NCBI RefSeq assembly: GCF_001583495.1
Contig: NZ_LQAQ01000093.1
Span: 682,001 to 746,000, forward strand
Length of the DNA stretch: 64,000 bases
Source of the DNA: Flammeovirga sp. SJP92
GTDB lineage: Bacteria > Bacteroidota > Bacteroidia > Cytophagales > Flammeovirgaceae
Reading direction: 5' to 3'
Shown here one piece after another: positions 53,656 to 62,280 of the stretch. The notes under the pieces are model-generated. The model saw nothing but the letters and a program-made list of their open reading frames with translations, was not told the origin of the DNA and made no database searches. The position numbers and the translations under genes are program-made. Position 1 is the first letter of the stretch. Each line of letters starts with the position of its first letter.

Positions 53656-53837
53656 ATGAAGGTTTGATTTCATATGATAAAGTCATTAAAGTTAAAAGTT
53701 CAAATTGAGCTTACTTTAATGACTTTTTTGTTACCCGATTATGAAAAAAAGAGAAAGTAGAGAGCTTTTTTTCCTTTTTTTCAATGGATTAAACAATATT
53801 TTTTGTCATTTATAATTATTGAATAATAGGATTTTAG

Positions 53838-53845
53838 TAGTTTTG
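53838..53845 (+). promoter_or_regulatory. -7 element TAGTTTTG of glyA
   Basis: TAnnTTTG match that ends one base before the first in-frame ATG (53847). Transcription would start inside the longer reading frame, so a downstream ATG must be the start. Confidence 0.6.
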
Positions 53846-53918
53846 CATGTCTAAAAAGGTACAACCTCCTATTTACAATGGGATGAATCAACAAAACGAA
53901 CAAACCCCTTTTGCAACC

Positions 53919-55193
53919 ATGAAAAGAGATGACATCATCTTTGATCTTATAGATCGTGAAAAAGAAAGACAGATTTCTGGAATTGAACTTATCGCCTCAG
54001 AGAACTTTGTTTCAGAACAAGTGATGAACGCTATGGGCAGTGTATTGACAAACAAATACGCTGAAGGATTGCCTAGCAAACGTTATTATGGTGGCTGTGA
54101 AGTAGTAGATGAGGTAGAAAACCTTGCTATTGACCGTCTTAAAGAATTATTTGGCGCTGCTTGGGCCAATGTTCAACCTCACTCTGGTGCTCAAGCTAAC
54201 GCAGCAGTAATGTTAGCAGTATTGAAGCCAGGTGATAAAATCTTAGGTTTTGACTTATCTCATGGTGGTCACCTAACACACGGTTCTCCTGTAAACTTCT
54301 CAGGAAAACTATACAAGCCTACATTTTATGGTGTAGAAAAAGAAACAGGTTTTATCGACTTTGATAAAGTTGTTGAAACTGCTCGTGAAGAAAAGCCTCA
54401 ATTAATTATTGCAGGTGCTTCTGCTTACTCACGTGAGTGGGACTACAAAAAATTACGTGCTGTAGCTGATGAAATTGGTGCTTTATTATTAGCCGATATT
54501 TCTCACCCTTCAGGACTAATCGCTAAAGGTAAATTAGATGATCCTTTAAAGCACTGTCATATCGTTACTACTACTACCCACAAAACTTTACGTGGACCAA
54601 GAGGTGGTGTGATCATGATGGGTGAAGATTTTGAGAACCCTTGGGGATTAAAAACTCCAAAAGGTAAAGTACGTATGATGTCTTCTTTATTAGACTCAGG
54701 TGTTTTCCCTGGTACTCAAGGTGGTCCATTAGAGCACGTTATCGCTGCTAAAGCAATTGCATTTGGCGAAGCTTTAACTCCTGAATATGATGCTTATACT
54801 ACTCAAGTTCAGAAAAACGCTCAAGAAATGGCAAAACATTTCTTAGCAAAAGGTTATGATATCATCTCTGGCGGTACTGACAACCACATGATGCTAATCG
54901 ACCTTCGTTCTAAAAACTTGACAGGTAAAATCGCTGAAAATACATTAATCAAAGCTGATATCACTATCAACAAAAACATGGTACCATTTGATGACAAATC
55001 TCCATTTGTTACTTCAGGTATGCGTGTTGGTACTGCAGCCGTTACTACTCGTGGCTTAAAAGAAGCTGATATGGGTAAAATCGTTGACTTCATCGACCGT
55101 GTATTGATGAACCACGAAAACGATGCGGAAATTGATAAAGTGAGAGCTGAAATCAATGAGTGGATGCGTCAATTCCCATTATTCCAATGGTAA
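53919..55193 (+). CDS. glyA: serine hydroxymethyltransferase
   Basis: 424 residues from the ATG at 53919, where the protein aligns with the family start ([18 protein letters not shown]). In-frame ATGs also exist at 53847 and 53883, but the -7 element at 53838-53845 argues against the first. PLP-dependent conversion of serine and tetrahydrofolate to glycine and methylene-tetrahydrofolate. PLP lysine is in [26 protein letters not shown] and [13 protein letters not shown] are family marks. Cytoplasmic, single gene, with a terminator after it. Confidence 0.96.
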   Translation: MKRDDIIFDLIDREKERQISGIELIASENFVSEQVMNAMGSVLTNKYAEGLPSKRYYGGCEVVDEVENLAIDRLKELFGAAWANVQPHSGAQANAAVMLAVLKPGDKILGFDLSHGGHLTHGSPVNFSGKLYKPTFYGVEKETGFIDFDKVVETAREEKPQLIIAGASAYSREWDYKKLRAVADEIGALLLADISHPSGLIAKGKLDDPLKHCHIVTTTTHKTLRGPRGGVIMMGEDFENPWGLKTPKGKVRMMSSLLDSGVFPGTQGGPLEHVIAAKAIAFGEALTPEYDAYTTQVQKNAQEMAKHFLAKGYDIISGGTDNHMMLIDLRSKNLTGKIAENTLIKADITINKNMVPFDDKSPFVTSGMRVGTAAVTTRGLKEADMGKIVDFIDRVLMNHENDAEIDKVRAEINEWMRQFPLFQW

Positions 55194-55230
55194 TTAAAAT
55201 ATACTTTTAGTACTAGCTGCTAAAAAAATA

Positions 55231-55265
55231 AAAAGCCAAGTTCAGCAATGGACTTGGCTTTTTTT
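55231..55265 (+). terminator. terminator after glyA
   Basis: 11-bp stem AAAAGCCAAGT/ACTTGGCTTTT with a 10-base loop, followed by T5. Confidence 0.92.
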
Positions 55266-55367
55266 ATTTCATCTCAATTTTCAATAAATTATAAAACAAA
55301 TATAAATCACACTCTACCTATTTTCTCTAAAATCGTTTAAAACGTTATAACATCTAATAATACTACA

Positions 55368-56207
55368 ATGAAAAACCTATCAATCATTATCCTATCTATT
55401 TTATCTGTACAACTATTTAGCTGTTCAAATAATGACAATAATGAAACGCCTAATAATTCTCCATCGGTTTCAATAGAAAATCAACAAGATATTTTAGAAG
55501 TCTACCCGCTGCAAGAAATACAGCTTGATGTTCTCGCTAAAACAAATAGCGATAAACCAATAAGCGATCTTGAAACGACAGGTGATGGCAGTTGTATTCA
55601 AGCACAAGACACTACATTAAATCAAAATGAAGGCTATTTAAATTATAGGCAATCAGCTCCTTACAGTAAAGGAGACTATACAATTACATTTACAGCTTAC
55701 ACTGATGATGGGAAAACATCAAATGTGGAACAAAAAATCAAAGTGGTAGCTGAACCTTTTATCATGGAAATTGACAGTACGAAAGTACCTTCTTCAGCTA
55801 CAGAAGGTGATAAGTTTACTGTAACAGGAACTTTTAAATCTGTACTCCCATACAATGGCACAACTACCTCTGTTGATATTCCCGGACAAACAGGCATTCA
55901 ATTTAAAACAAGTGTATTGGAAGCTGGGTTTGATGCTGTTGTAGACAATACTCCGGCTACGCTTCCTCATTCCAATAGAATTGGGTTTGAAGTAAAAGAA
56001 CATAACCTAGAAAAAGATAGCAACGGATATTATGTCTACAATTTCAACGTAGAATATACTGTAAGTAGACCTGGAGATAATTCAGAATTACCTCAAAATG
56101 AATTTACAATATCAATCATTTACAATTATTACAACTCCACTATTGGGTGTACTGAAAATAGTACTCCAATGTTTGGAACATGGTCAAAAACAGTCACTAT
56201 ACAGTAA
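55368..56207 (+). CDS. lipoprotein, hypothetical
   Basis: 279 residues. Lipoprotein signal with lipobox LFSC (Cys at about 19), then an Asn/Asp-rich linker and a beta-rich domain (about 30-275), with Ig-like features (for example YPLQEIQLDVLAKTNSDKPI). Cys at about 79 (GDGSCIQ) and 267 (STIGCTENS) may pair. Attached to a membrane by lipidation, probably outer. Family not recognised. A strong terminator follows. Confidence 0.78.
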   Translation: MKNLSIIILSILSVQLFSCSNNDNNETPNNSPSVSIENQQDILEVYPLQEIQLDVLAKTNSDKPISDLETTGDGSCIQAQDTTLNQNEGYLNYRQSAPYSKGDYTITFTAYTDDGKTSNVEQKIKVVAEPFIMEIDSTKVPSSATEGDKFTVTGTFKSVLPYNGTTTSVDIPGQTGIQFKTSVLEAGFDAVVDNTPATLPHSNRIGFEVKEHNLEKDSNGYYVYNFNVEYTVSRPGDNSELPQNEFTISIIYNYYNSTIGCTENSTPMFGTWSKTVTIQ

Positions 56208-56237
56208 ATTTACATTTAGTTTATAAAATATTAATTC

Positions 56238-56276
56238 ATAAGGTGTTCATTATCAATAATGAACACCTTATTTTTA
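56238..56276 (+). terminator. terminator after the lipoprotein gene
   Basis: Perfect 15-bp stem beginning ATAAGGTGTTCATTA with a 4-base loop, followed by TTTTT. Confidence 0.92.
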
Positions 56277-56343
56277 TGGTGCGATTATGAATTATTTAGA
56301 CATATATAATTGCTAAAGTATTGGTAATCACAAAATAATGTTC

Positions 56344-56351
56344 TACCTTTG
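56344..56351 (+). promoter_or_regulatory. -7 element TACCTTTG of the rplM-rpsI operon
   Basis: Perfect TAnnTTTG 112 bases before the rplM start, at the head of a structured leader. Confidence 0.75.
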
Positions 56352-56356
56352 CCCGT

Positions 56357-56432
56357 CGCATACGTTAACCCGTATTGCGTGTTCAGGTCGAGGTATTTGC
56401 AAGTAGCTGTATTTCAGTGATGTAAATACTTC
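56357..56432 (+). ncRNA. structured leader of rplM, candidate ribosomal-protein autoregulatory element
   Basis: Two hairpins: CGCATACG/CGTATTGCG (56357-56379) and a 12-pair stem GAGGTATTTGCA/TGTAAATACTTC (56390-56432) with an inner CTG-TATTT-CAG stem. It lies between the -7 element and the GTG start. L13 leaders that bind the protein itself are known in other bacteria; here it is inference from structure and place. Confidence 0.55.
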
Positions 56433-56462
56433 AAGTTTTAATAAATAAAACGAAGAATCACA

Positions 56463-56906
56463 GTGGATACACTCAGTTACAAAACTGTTTCAGTAAACAA
56501 GACAACTGCTCAAAAAGAGTGGATCTTGATCGATGCTGAAGGTAAAACATTGGGTCGTTTAGCTACAGAAATTGCTATGTACTTACGTGGCAAGAAGAAG
56601 CCTAGCTTTACACCTAACGTTGACTGTGGTGATAACGTAGTTGTTATCAACGCAGAAAAAGTGAAGCTTTCAGGTAAAAAGTGGGACGAAAAAGTATACC
56701 TTCGTTACTCTGGTTACCCAGGTGGTCTTAAATCAAGAACTGCTACAGAAATGAAAGCAAAGTTCCCAACAAGATTAGTTGAGAACGCAGTAAAAGGCAT
56801 GTTGCCGAAAGGACGTTTGGGCCGTGATTTATACCGTAACTTGTATGTATATGCAGGTGGCGAGCATAAGCATGAAGCACAACAACCAAAGAAAATTGAA
56901 CTTTAA
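56463..56906 (+). CDS. rplM: 50S ribosomal protein L13
   Basis: 147 residues, GTG start supported by the family beginning MDTLSYKT. Conserved parts: [31 protein letters not shown], and [17 protein letters not shown]. Assembly protein of the large subunit. First gene of an L13-S9 pair (gap 9 bases) as in most bacteria, preceded by a structured leader. Confidence 0.98.
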   Translation: MDTLSYKTVSVNKTTAQKEWILIDAEGKTLGRLATEIAMYLRGKKKPSFTPNVDCGDNVVVINAEKVKLSGKKWDEKVYLRYSGYPGGLKSRTATEMKAKFPTRLVENAVKGMLPKGRLGRDLYRNLYVYAGGEHKHEAQQPKKIEL

Positions 56907-56915
56907 TAAAATTTA

Positions 56916-57305
56916 GTGATGGAAGTAATTAACACTTCAGGCAGAAGAAAAACTTCTGTAGCAAGAATTTACCTGTCTCAAGGTGAAGGAAAAATTACTG
57001 TCAACAAACGTGAGTTTGCGGATTATTTCCCATCTGAGGTTTTGCAAATCAAAGTGCAACAACCATTAGAATTGACTAATGAGTCTGGCAAGTACGATAT
57101 CAACGTAAACGTACAAGGTGGCGGTATTAACGGACAAGCTGAGGCTGTACGTTTAGCTATCTCTAAAGCGCTATGCGAAATTGACGCAGAACACAGATTG
57201 ACATTGAAACCAGAAGGTTTCTTAACTCGTGACCCTCGTATGGTCGAAAGAAAGAAACCAGGTCGCAGAAAAGCGAGAAGAAGATTCCAATTCTCGAAGC
57301 GTTAA
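56916..57305 (+). CDS. rpsI: 30S ribosomal protein S9
   Basis: 129 residues. Conserved VARIYLSQGEGKITVNKR, VQGGGINGQAEAVRLAISKAL, LTRDPRMVERKKPG and the C-terminal KRRFQFSKR-type tail that reaches the P-site tRNA (ends RFQFSKR). Directly after rplM. An 89-base structured gap separates it from rpsB. Confidence 0.98.
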   Translation: MMEVINTSGRRKTSVARIYLSQGEGKITVNKREFADYFPSEVLQIKVQQPLELTNESGKYDINVNVQGGGINGQAEAVRLAISKALCEIDAEHRLTLKPEGFLTRDPRMVERKKPGRRKARRRFQFSKR

Positions 57306-57315
57306 TCTGGATTAT

Positions 57316-57364
57316 GCAGTTATTTTGGCAAAGATGGTCTTATACAGACTATCTGCCATACTGC
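57316..57364 (+). ncRNA. structured leader of rpsB
   Basis: A long hairpin with stacked stems GCAGT/ACTGC, TGGC/GCCA, AGAT/ATCT and GTC/GAC, 41 bases before the rpsB ATG. It is not followed by a T run. S2-binding leaders that control rpsB-tsf are known in gammaproteobacteria; this may be an analogue (inference). Confidence 0.6.
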
Positions 57365-57405
57365 TTTAAATTACGTTTTGCAAAAAACTCTACTTGTTAG
57401 AAACA

Positions 57406-58167
57406 ATGAAAAATTTAGAATACAAAGAACTGCTTGACGCAGGTGTTCACTTTGGTCACTTGACCAGAAAGTGGAACCCAAAGATGGCTCCTTACATTTT
57501 CATGGAGCGCAATGGTATCCACATCATTGACCTGAACAAAACAAAGACATCTTTAGAGCAAGCACAAAATGCTTTAAAAAATATTGTGAAGTCTGGTCGT
57601 AAAGTGATGTTTGTTGCTACTAAAAAGCAAGCAAAAGACATCGTTGCACAAGAGGCTGCACGTTTAAAAATGCCTTACGTTACTGAGCGTTGGTTAGGTG
57701 GTATGTTAACTAACTTCCAAACTGTACGTAAGTCATTGAAAAAAATGACATCAATTGACAAGTTAATGAAGAGTGATGAGTACAATTCATTAGCTAAGCG
57801 TGAGCGTCTTATGATGCAACGTGAGCGTGAGAAGTTAGAAAGAGTATTGGGCGGTATCGCTGACCAAACTCGTCTTCCTGCTGCGTTATTCATCGTTGAC
57901 GTTAAGCGTGAGTCAATCGCTGTAAAAGAAGCTCAAAAATTAGGTATCCCAGTTTTTGCAATGGTTGATACAAACTCAAACCCTGAAGGAGTTGATTTTG
58001 TAATCCCTGCAAACGACGATGCATTCAAATCTGTAAGTGCTATCATGGGTGCTGTAGGTTCTGCAATCGAAGAAGGAATTGGCGAGCGTAAGAAGGAGCG
58101 TGACGAAGCTGCTAGTGCTGCTGCTGAAGCAGAGAAAAAAGCAGCTGATGAAGCTTCTGCTGAGTAA
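57406..58167 (+). CDS. rpsB: 30S ribosomal protein S2
   Basis: 253 residues from the ATG at 57406; a TTG four codons upstream is not needed. Conserved DAGVHFGHLTRKWNPKM, TERWLGGMLTNFQTVRKS, and the region VDTNSNPEGVDFVIPANDD. Extra Ala/Glu-rich tail (ERDEAASAAAEAEKKAADE), common in Bacteroidota. Followed by a small gene and tsf. Confidence 0.98.
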   Translation: MKNLEYKELLDAGVHFGHLTRKWNPKMAPYIFMERNGIHIIDLNKTKTSLEQAQNALKNIVKSGRKVMFVATKKQAKDIVAQEAARLKMPYVTERWLGGMLTNFQTVRKSLKKMTSIDKLMKSDEYNSLAKRERLMMQREREKLERVLGGIADQTRLPAALFIVDVKRESIAVKEAQKLGIPVFAMVDTNSNPEGVDFVIPANDDAFKSVSAIMGAVGSAIEEGIGERKKERDEAASAAAEAEKKAADEASAE

Positions 58168-58198
58168 TTCACCGTATTACCTTTAAAATTTGATTACA

Positions 58199-58378
58199 AT
58201 GGATATTAAAGATATCAAAGAGCTTGAAGCTAAACTTCACGACTTAAAAGTGAAGCAAGGCGACATCTTCAAAGCGAAGAAAGCTGAGCGTGATACTGCA
58301 GCTCTTGAGGCTATCCGTACTGAGATGGCTGAATTGAAAGCTAAAGTAAAAGAAGGCTTAGCAGCTAATAAGAAATAA
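58199..58378 (+). CDS. small coiled-coil protein between rpsB and tsf
   Basis: 59 residues from the ATG at 58199. Almost all charged and helical (MDIKDIKELEAKLHDLKVKQ..., ending LAANKK), with heptad spacing of Leu and Ile, so probably a single coiled coil. No known family. It lies 31 bases after rpsB and 127 bases before tsf, on the same strand, with codon use like the ribosomal genes. Its place in a translation operon suggests a ribosome- or EF-Ts-linked role (inference). Confidence 0.65.
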   Translation: MDIKDIKELEAKLHDLKVKQGDIFKAKKAERDTAALEAIRTEMAELKAKVKEGLAANKK

Positions 58379-58402
58379 TTCAAGCTTATTAGGGTTTAAA
58401 GC

Positions 58403-58437
58403 CGGACCCGCATCGTACTTAGTACCTTGCGGGTTCG
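58403..58437 (+). other. strong hairpin between the small gene and tsf
   Basis: 10-bp stem CGGACCCGCA/TGCGGGTTCG with an internal loop and an inner GTAC-TTA-GTAC stem. No T run follows, so it is not a classical terminator; it may be a processing or regulatory site ahead of tsf. Confidence 0.65.
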
Positions 58438-58505
58438 TTCGTAAATAAATTAAGGGTAGAGTATTTCTACCAATTTTCAACCATTCTTTTAAATCTTTTA
58501 TAGAG

Positions 58506-59336
58506 ATGGCTATCACAGCAAAAGACGTTAAAGAGCTACGTACTATCACTGGTGCGGGTATGATGGACTGTAAAAAAGCCCTTACTGAGGCTGAAGGCGA
58601 CATCGAAAAAGCAGTTGAAATCCTTCGTAAAAAAGGTCAAAAATTAGCTGCAAAAAGAGCTGACAGAGAGACTACAGAAGGTCAAGTTTTCGTTTATGAA
58701 AACGCTGACAACTCTAAATCTGTAGCTTTAGCATTCGCTTGTGAAACTGAACCAGTATCAGTTAACGACGAATTCAAAGCTTTAGGACAAAAATTACTTG
58801 ACGCTGCTGTTGCTGCCGACGCTAAAACTGCTGAGGAAGTACTTGCATTAGAAATCGACGGAGCTCCTGCTACTGAAGCAATCACTGCTTTAACTGCAAA
58901 AATGGGTGAGAAGATGGAAATTAGCGGTTACGCTAATGTTGAGGGTGCTGCTGTTGCTGCTTACAAGCACGGTAACGCTATCGCAGTATTAGTTGAACTT
59001 TCTGAGGCTGCTGACGACGCTGTATTAGAAGCTGGTAAAAACGTAGGTATGCAAGTTGCTGCTATGCGTCCATTAGCTTTATCTGAAGCAGACGTTGATG
59101 CAACTGTTGTTGCTAAAGAAAGAGAAATTGGTGTTGAGCGTGCTCGTCAAGAAGGTAAACCTGAGCATATCTTAGAGCGTATCGCTGAAGGATATGTGAA
59201 GAAATTCTTAAAAGAGAACACTCTTGAGAACCAAGACTACGTAAAAGAGCCAGGTCAATCTGTAAAAGCTTACGTAGGTTCAGTGAAATCAGGTATGGTT
59301 ATCAAATCATTCCACAGAGTTTCTACTGGTAAGTAA
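58506..59336 (+). CDS. tsf: elongation factor Ts
   Basis: 276 residues. N-terminal UBA-like domain with VKELRTITGAGMMDCKKAL and IEKAVEILRKKGQKLAAKR, and a dimerisation core (about 70-270) ending VYVGSVKS-like (AYVGSVKSGMVIKSF). Recycles EF-Tu by exchanging GDP for GTP. Last gene of the rplM-to-tsf cluster; a terminator follows. Confidence 0.97.
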   Translation: MAITAKDVKELRTITGAGMMDCKKALTEAEGDIEKAVEILRKKGQKLAAKRADRETTEGQVFVYENADNSKSVALAFACETEPVSVNDEFKALGQKLLDAAVAADAKTAEEVLALEIDGAPATEAITALTAKMGEKMEISGYANVEGAAVAAYKHGNAIAVLVELSEAADDAVLEAGKNVGMQVAAMRPLALSEADVDATVVAKEREIGVERARQEGKPEHILERIAEGYVKKFLKENTLENQDYVKEPGQSVKAYVGSVKSGMVIKSFHRVSTGK

Positions 59337-59341
59337 TGAAC

Positions 59342-59407
59342 TTCCTTCCAACGAAGGAATCAATTATATTAAGGCTATTCTATCTTTTGATGGAGTAGCC
59401 TTTTTTA
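59342..59407 (+). terminator. terminator region after tsf
   Basis: A small TTCCTT/AAGGAA hairpin (59342-59359) and then AAGGCTA/TAGCCTT (59371-59402) followed by TTTTTT. Confidence 0.85.
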
Positions 59408-59655
59408 TTTATCAACATTCCGATCTACAAGTTTATTACTTGCATCACAATTCTAAGCAGTTGAACATTTATAATCGGTTTAGTTGAACCTGTATTAGTC
59501 TAATCAAAGCCAAGAAGAGGAGTATACCATACATCTTGAGCAATTCAATCTATCCTAAGACATAATTATCTTTTTTAAATCTCCTTCCTCAAAATATCCA
59601 TTAAGAGAAAAAGAACATATATAAAGAAATCAATGAAGTTCAAAAACCTAAAAGC
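59408..59655. other. intergenic region between tsf and gldN
   Basis: About 250 AT-rich bases between convergent transcripts. No gene and no clear motif found. Confidence 0.4.
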
Positions 59656-59692
59656 AAAAAAAGAGAACCACTTTTACATGATTCTCTTTTTA
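59656..59692 (-). terminator. terminator of the gldKLMN operon
   Basis: 10-bp stem AAAAAGAGAA/TTCTCTTTTT with a 14-base loop and A/T tails on both sides, 20 bases past the gldN stop. Confidence 0.85.
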
Positions 59693-59712
59693 TATTTTAT
59701 TCTAATATTATA

Positions 59713-60600
59713 CTAGTTTGACCATAAGTCTGACTCGTACTCTACTAGATCATATTTGTATTCTAAGCCTTTCATCAAAGCGATATCACCTTTAGCATCA
59801 CCATACAATAAAGCAATATCTTTATCTTGTGTATTAGTGTACTTAGTAATCTTACCTTGATATAACAATAGATCAAATGCGTCAGATAAATTCTTACTTT
59901 CTGCCAAGTTTCTATCATTGTACCATAGAGCATCTCTGTTTTCTTTGAAAAGGTTTTCAACAACTTCCTTATAACTGAAAGATGCTACCATTCTCTCTAG
60001 AGTACCTCCGTTATTCTCTGCAGGAAGTACTAATGTGATCACTTGAATATCATGAACCCACTTTCCTCTTCTACGATCGAATAAGATATCTACTTTGATG
60101 TCCATAAGATAAATATCTTCTGGGTATAACTCATCATTTGCTTCAGCAACAGCAGCTCCTCCGCCACCGCTTCCGCCTGAGTCTCCCCAGCCTGAGTCAC
60201 CTGAGTCTCCCCAGCCGCCTCCGCCGCCCCAGTCGTCGCCACCACCCCAGTCGTCACCGTCTGAGCTGCTTCCGCCTTCATTAGGACGTTTGATACGCTC
60301 TTTGAATTCGTCTATTGTTAAACGCTTCTTTAAAGAGTCATTCTCATATGGTCTAAGTAAACTACTCTTTACCGCATCAATCATTAGTTTAGGTAACCAA
60401 CGGTTTCTAGCAAAGAACGGCTGATTGATTTTATCAGAAAGGTTTACTCTATACCAAACCGTTTTCTTAAACATTATATCTGCATTACGAACAGGTCTCA
60501 CGGAGTGTTTATTCCATTCACTCTCGTCAATCTCTTGAGCGTAAGTCATACTAGCAACTGCTACAAATGCTAGTAAAAGTAATCCTCTTAGACTTTTCAT
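59713..60600 (-). CDS. gldN: gliding motility/type IX secretion protein GldN
   Basis: 295 residues. Signal peptide about 1-21. N-terminal part (about 30-105) and C-terminal part (about 155-290) match GldN (PorN), the periplasmic partner of GldK in the type IX ring. Between them is an unusual low-complexity insert (about 109-148) of Gly, Asp, Trp and Ser (GDDWGGGDDWGGGGGWG and similar), GC-rich in DNA. Stops 12 bases after gldM on the same strand. Likely surface-loop or linker; role of the insert unknown. Confidence 0.93.
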   Translation of the reverse strand: MKSLRGLLLLAFVAVASMTYAQEIDESEWNKHSVRPVRNADIMFKKTVWYRVNLSDKINQPFFARNRWLPKLMIDAVKSSLLRPYENDSLKKRLTIDEFKERIKRPNEGGSSSDGDDWGGGDDWGGGGGWGDSGDSGWGDSGGSGGGGAAVAEANDELYPEDIYLMDIKVDILFDRRRGKWVHDIQVITLVLPAENNGGTLERMVASFSYKEVVENLFKENRDALWYNDRNLAESKNLSDAFDLLLYQGKITKYTNTQDKDIALLYGDAKGDIALMKGLEYKYDLVEYESDLWSN

Positions 60601-60612
60601 AATCTTGATTCT

Positions 60613-62226
60613 TTAGTTTACTGCGATTGTAGTAATTCCACCTACTCCAGAAACTTTTTCAGTTTGTCCCTGAGAGTTCTTACGAACTACTGTTTTCACA
60701 TCTACAACAATAACTACACCTGGTGTTCCTTTAGGTGCTTTTTTTAACAAGCTTCCGATATCGAAGTCTTGCTTACCACCCTTAATTTTAACTGGACCAG
60801 CCAACGGCTTAGTACCAAATGCAACTGTAACTTCCCACTCTACTACACGATAATTAGCCTCATCTGGTAATGCTGCCTTGAATTCTTCGTCTGGCTTAGG
60901 ACGAACTTTTAATGTTCTTGTCTTAGCACTTATACCTTTCTTCAAATCAACACCAGGGAACGTAATCGTTGGCTTTGGAACTCCTCTTGTTTTGAAATTC
61001 TTAGTACCAATTGTGTTACCGCTACTTCTTACAGTTAAAGCCACTGATTTAGCTTTTACACCTGGAATGATTGTAGCTACTTTACCAGAGCTCATCACTT
61101 TAGCATTAGATGCTGAGAACTGAGGATTATAAGCTTCACCTAAAGCAGGTACATCAACAACTAATTTGTTCGCTACGTTTCTATAAAGTGCATTTACAGT
61201 TGCAGAGTTCACCTCAATTGTAGGCTTAACTACTACATACTCCTCTTCTACTAATAATGTAGTATCACCAAATGGAGTAGTGTAAGTGATCTCACCCTGC
61301 CAAGACTGAGTAGAACGACCATTTTTATCATATTTAGCAGGTTTTACTGGGAATTTCACTTCACCAATACCATCTACTACTTTGATAGAACTACCGTTGT
61401 ATTTCATTCTAGGTTTAGCTGCTGAAGATGACGCTGCAATAAACATTGTAGCCTCATACTCTAAACCAGCTGCAACATATTTTGAAGTCGGTTTTACAAC
61501 CGCAACTACCTTATCAAATACTACTCTACCACCCACACGATCATTTAATACTTTCAACACTTTAGTTTCGTTTTGAAGTACTTCAGATGACATTTCAGAA
61601 AGAATTGCCATACATGCTGCTGTAGGAGTTTCTTCGAATTGGATATAAGCAAAATCTTTATTCTTATTGTCCTTATCGTCTTTGTATTGATCCATTTCCT
61701 TAGCAGGCTTTGCTAATTTACCAATAGCTTGCCAAGTTTTAGTAGTATCATGCTTCATTGCAACATCATCAAAGTGCTTCGCAAGAGCATTTAACTTCTT
61801 CTCTAATTCGTACGCTTTACCGTCTTTCTTACCTTCTAAACCGATTAATAATTCAGCTGGTTTTTGAGTATCACTTTTACCTTTAAGTTCTCCGTGATCA
61901 TAACCACCTGTCTTATCAACAATTTGTTTTTTAAGGTTATCGATATATGAAATTACTTCTGCAGTTTCCTTACGAAGTGCTTTAGCATCTTCTAAAACTT
62001 GCTTTGTTGTTTCATTTACTTTCTTTGCAGCTGCACCCTCAATTGCGTGTAACTGTCTATCATTTTCCTGTGCAGTAATATGATTAGAGTTTTCTAATGA
62101 TTGCTCGATAAAGATAAACTTATCAAGTACAGTATTACTCACGTTCAACGCTAACATGGCCATTAGTACTAAGTACATTAGACCAATCATCCGTTGTCTT
62201 GGGGTTTCTTTTGCTCCTCCTGCCAT
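60613..62226 (-). CDS. gldM: gliding motility/type IX secretion protein GldM
   Basis: 537 residues. A short cytoplasmic start (MAGGAKETPRQRMIGLMYL), one membrane helix (about 14-35, YLVLMAMLALNVSNTVLD) and a long periplasmic region with the D1-D4 Ig-like domains of GldM/PorM. With GldL it forms the proton-driven motor that powers gliding and type IX secretion. Operon position between gldL and gldN is the standard one. Confidence 0.97.
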   Translation of the reverse strand: MAGGAKETPRQRMIGLMYLVLMAMLALNVSNTVLDKFIFIEQSLENSNHITAQENDRQLHAIEGAAAKKVNETTKQVLEDAKALRKETAEVISYIDNLKKQIVDKTGGYDHGELKGKSDTQKPAELLIGLEGKKDGKAYELEKKLNALAKHFDDVAMKHDTTKTWQAIGKLAKPAKEMDQYKDDKDNKNKDFAYIQFEETPTAACMAILSEMSSEVLQNETKVLKVLNDRVGGRVVFDKVVAVVKPTSKYVAAGLEYEATMFIAASSSAAKPRMKYNGSSIKVVDGIGEVKFPVKPAKYDKNGRSTQSWQGEITYTTPFGDTTLLVEEEYVVVKPTIEVNSATVNALYRNVANKLVVDVPALGEAYNPQFSASNAKVMSSGKVATIIPGVKAKSVALTVRSSGNTIGTKNFKTRGVPKPTITFPGVDLKKGISAKTRTLKVRPKPDEEFKAALPDEANYRVVEWEVTVAFGTKPLAGPVKIKGGKQDFDIGSLLKKAPKGTPGVVIVVDVKTVVRKNSQGQTEKVSGVGGITTIAVN

Positions 62227-62280
62227 TAGTTCTTTTCTTTGTTAAGTTTTTACAAAATGTGAACGTCTAAAAGACTAAAA

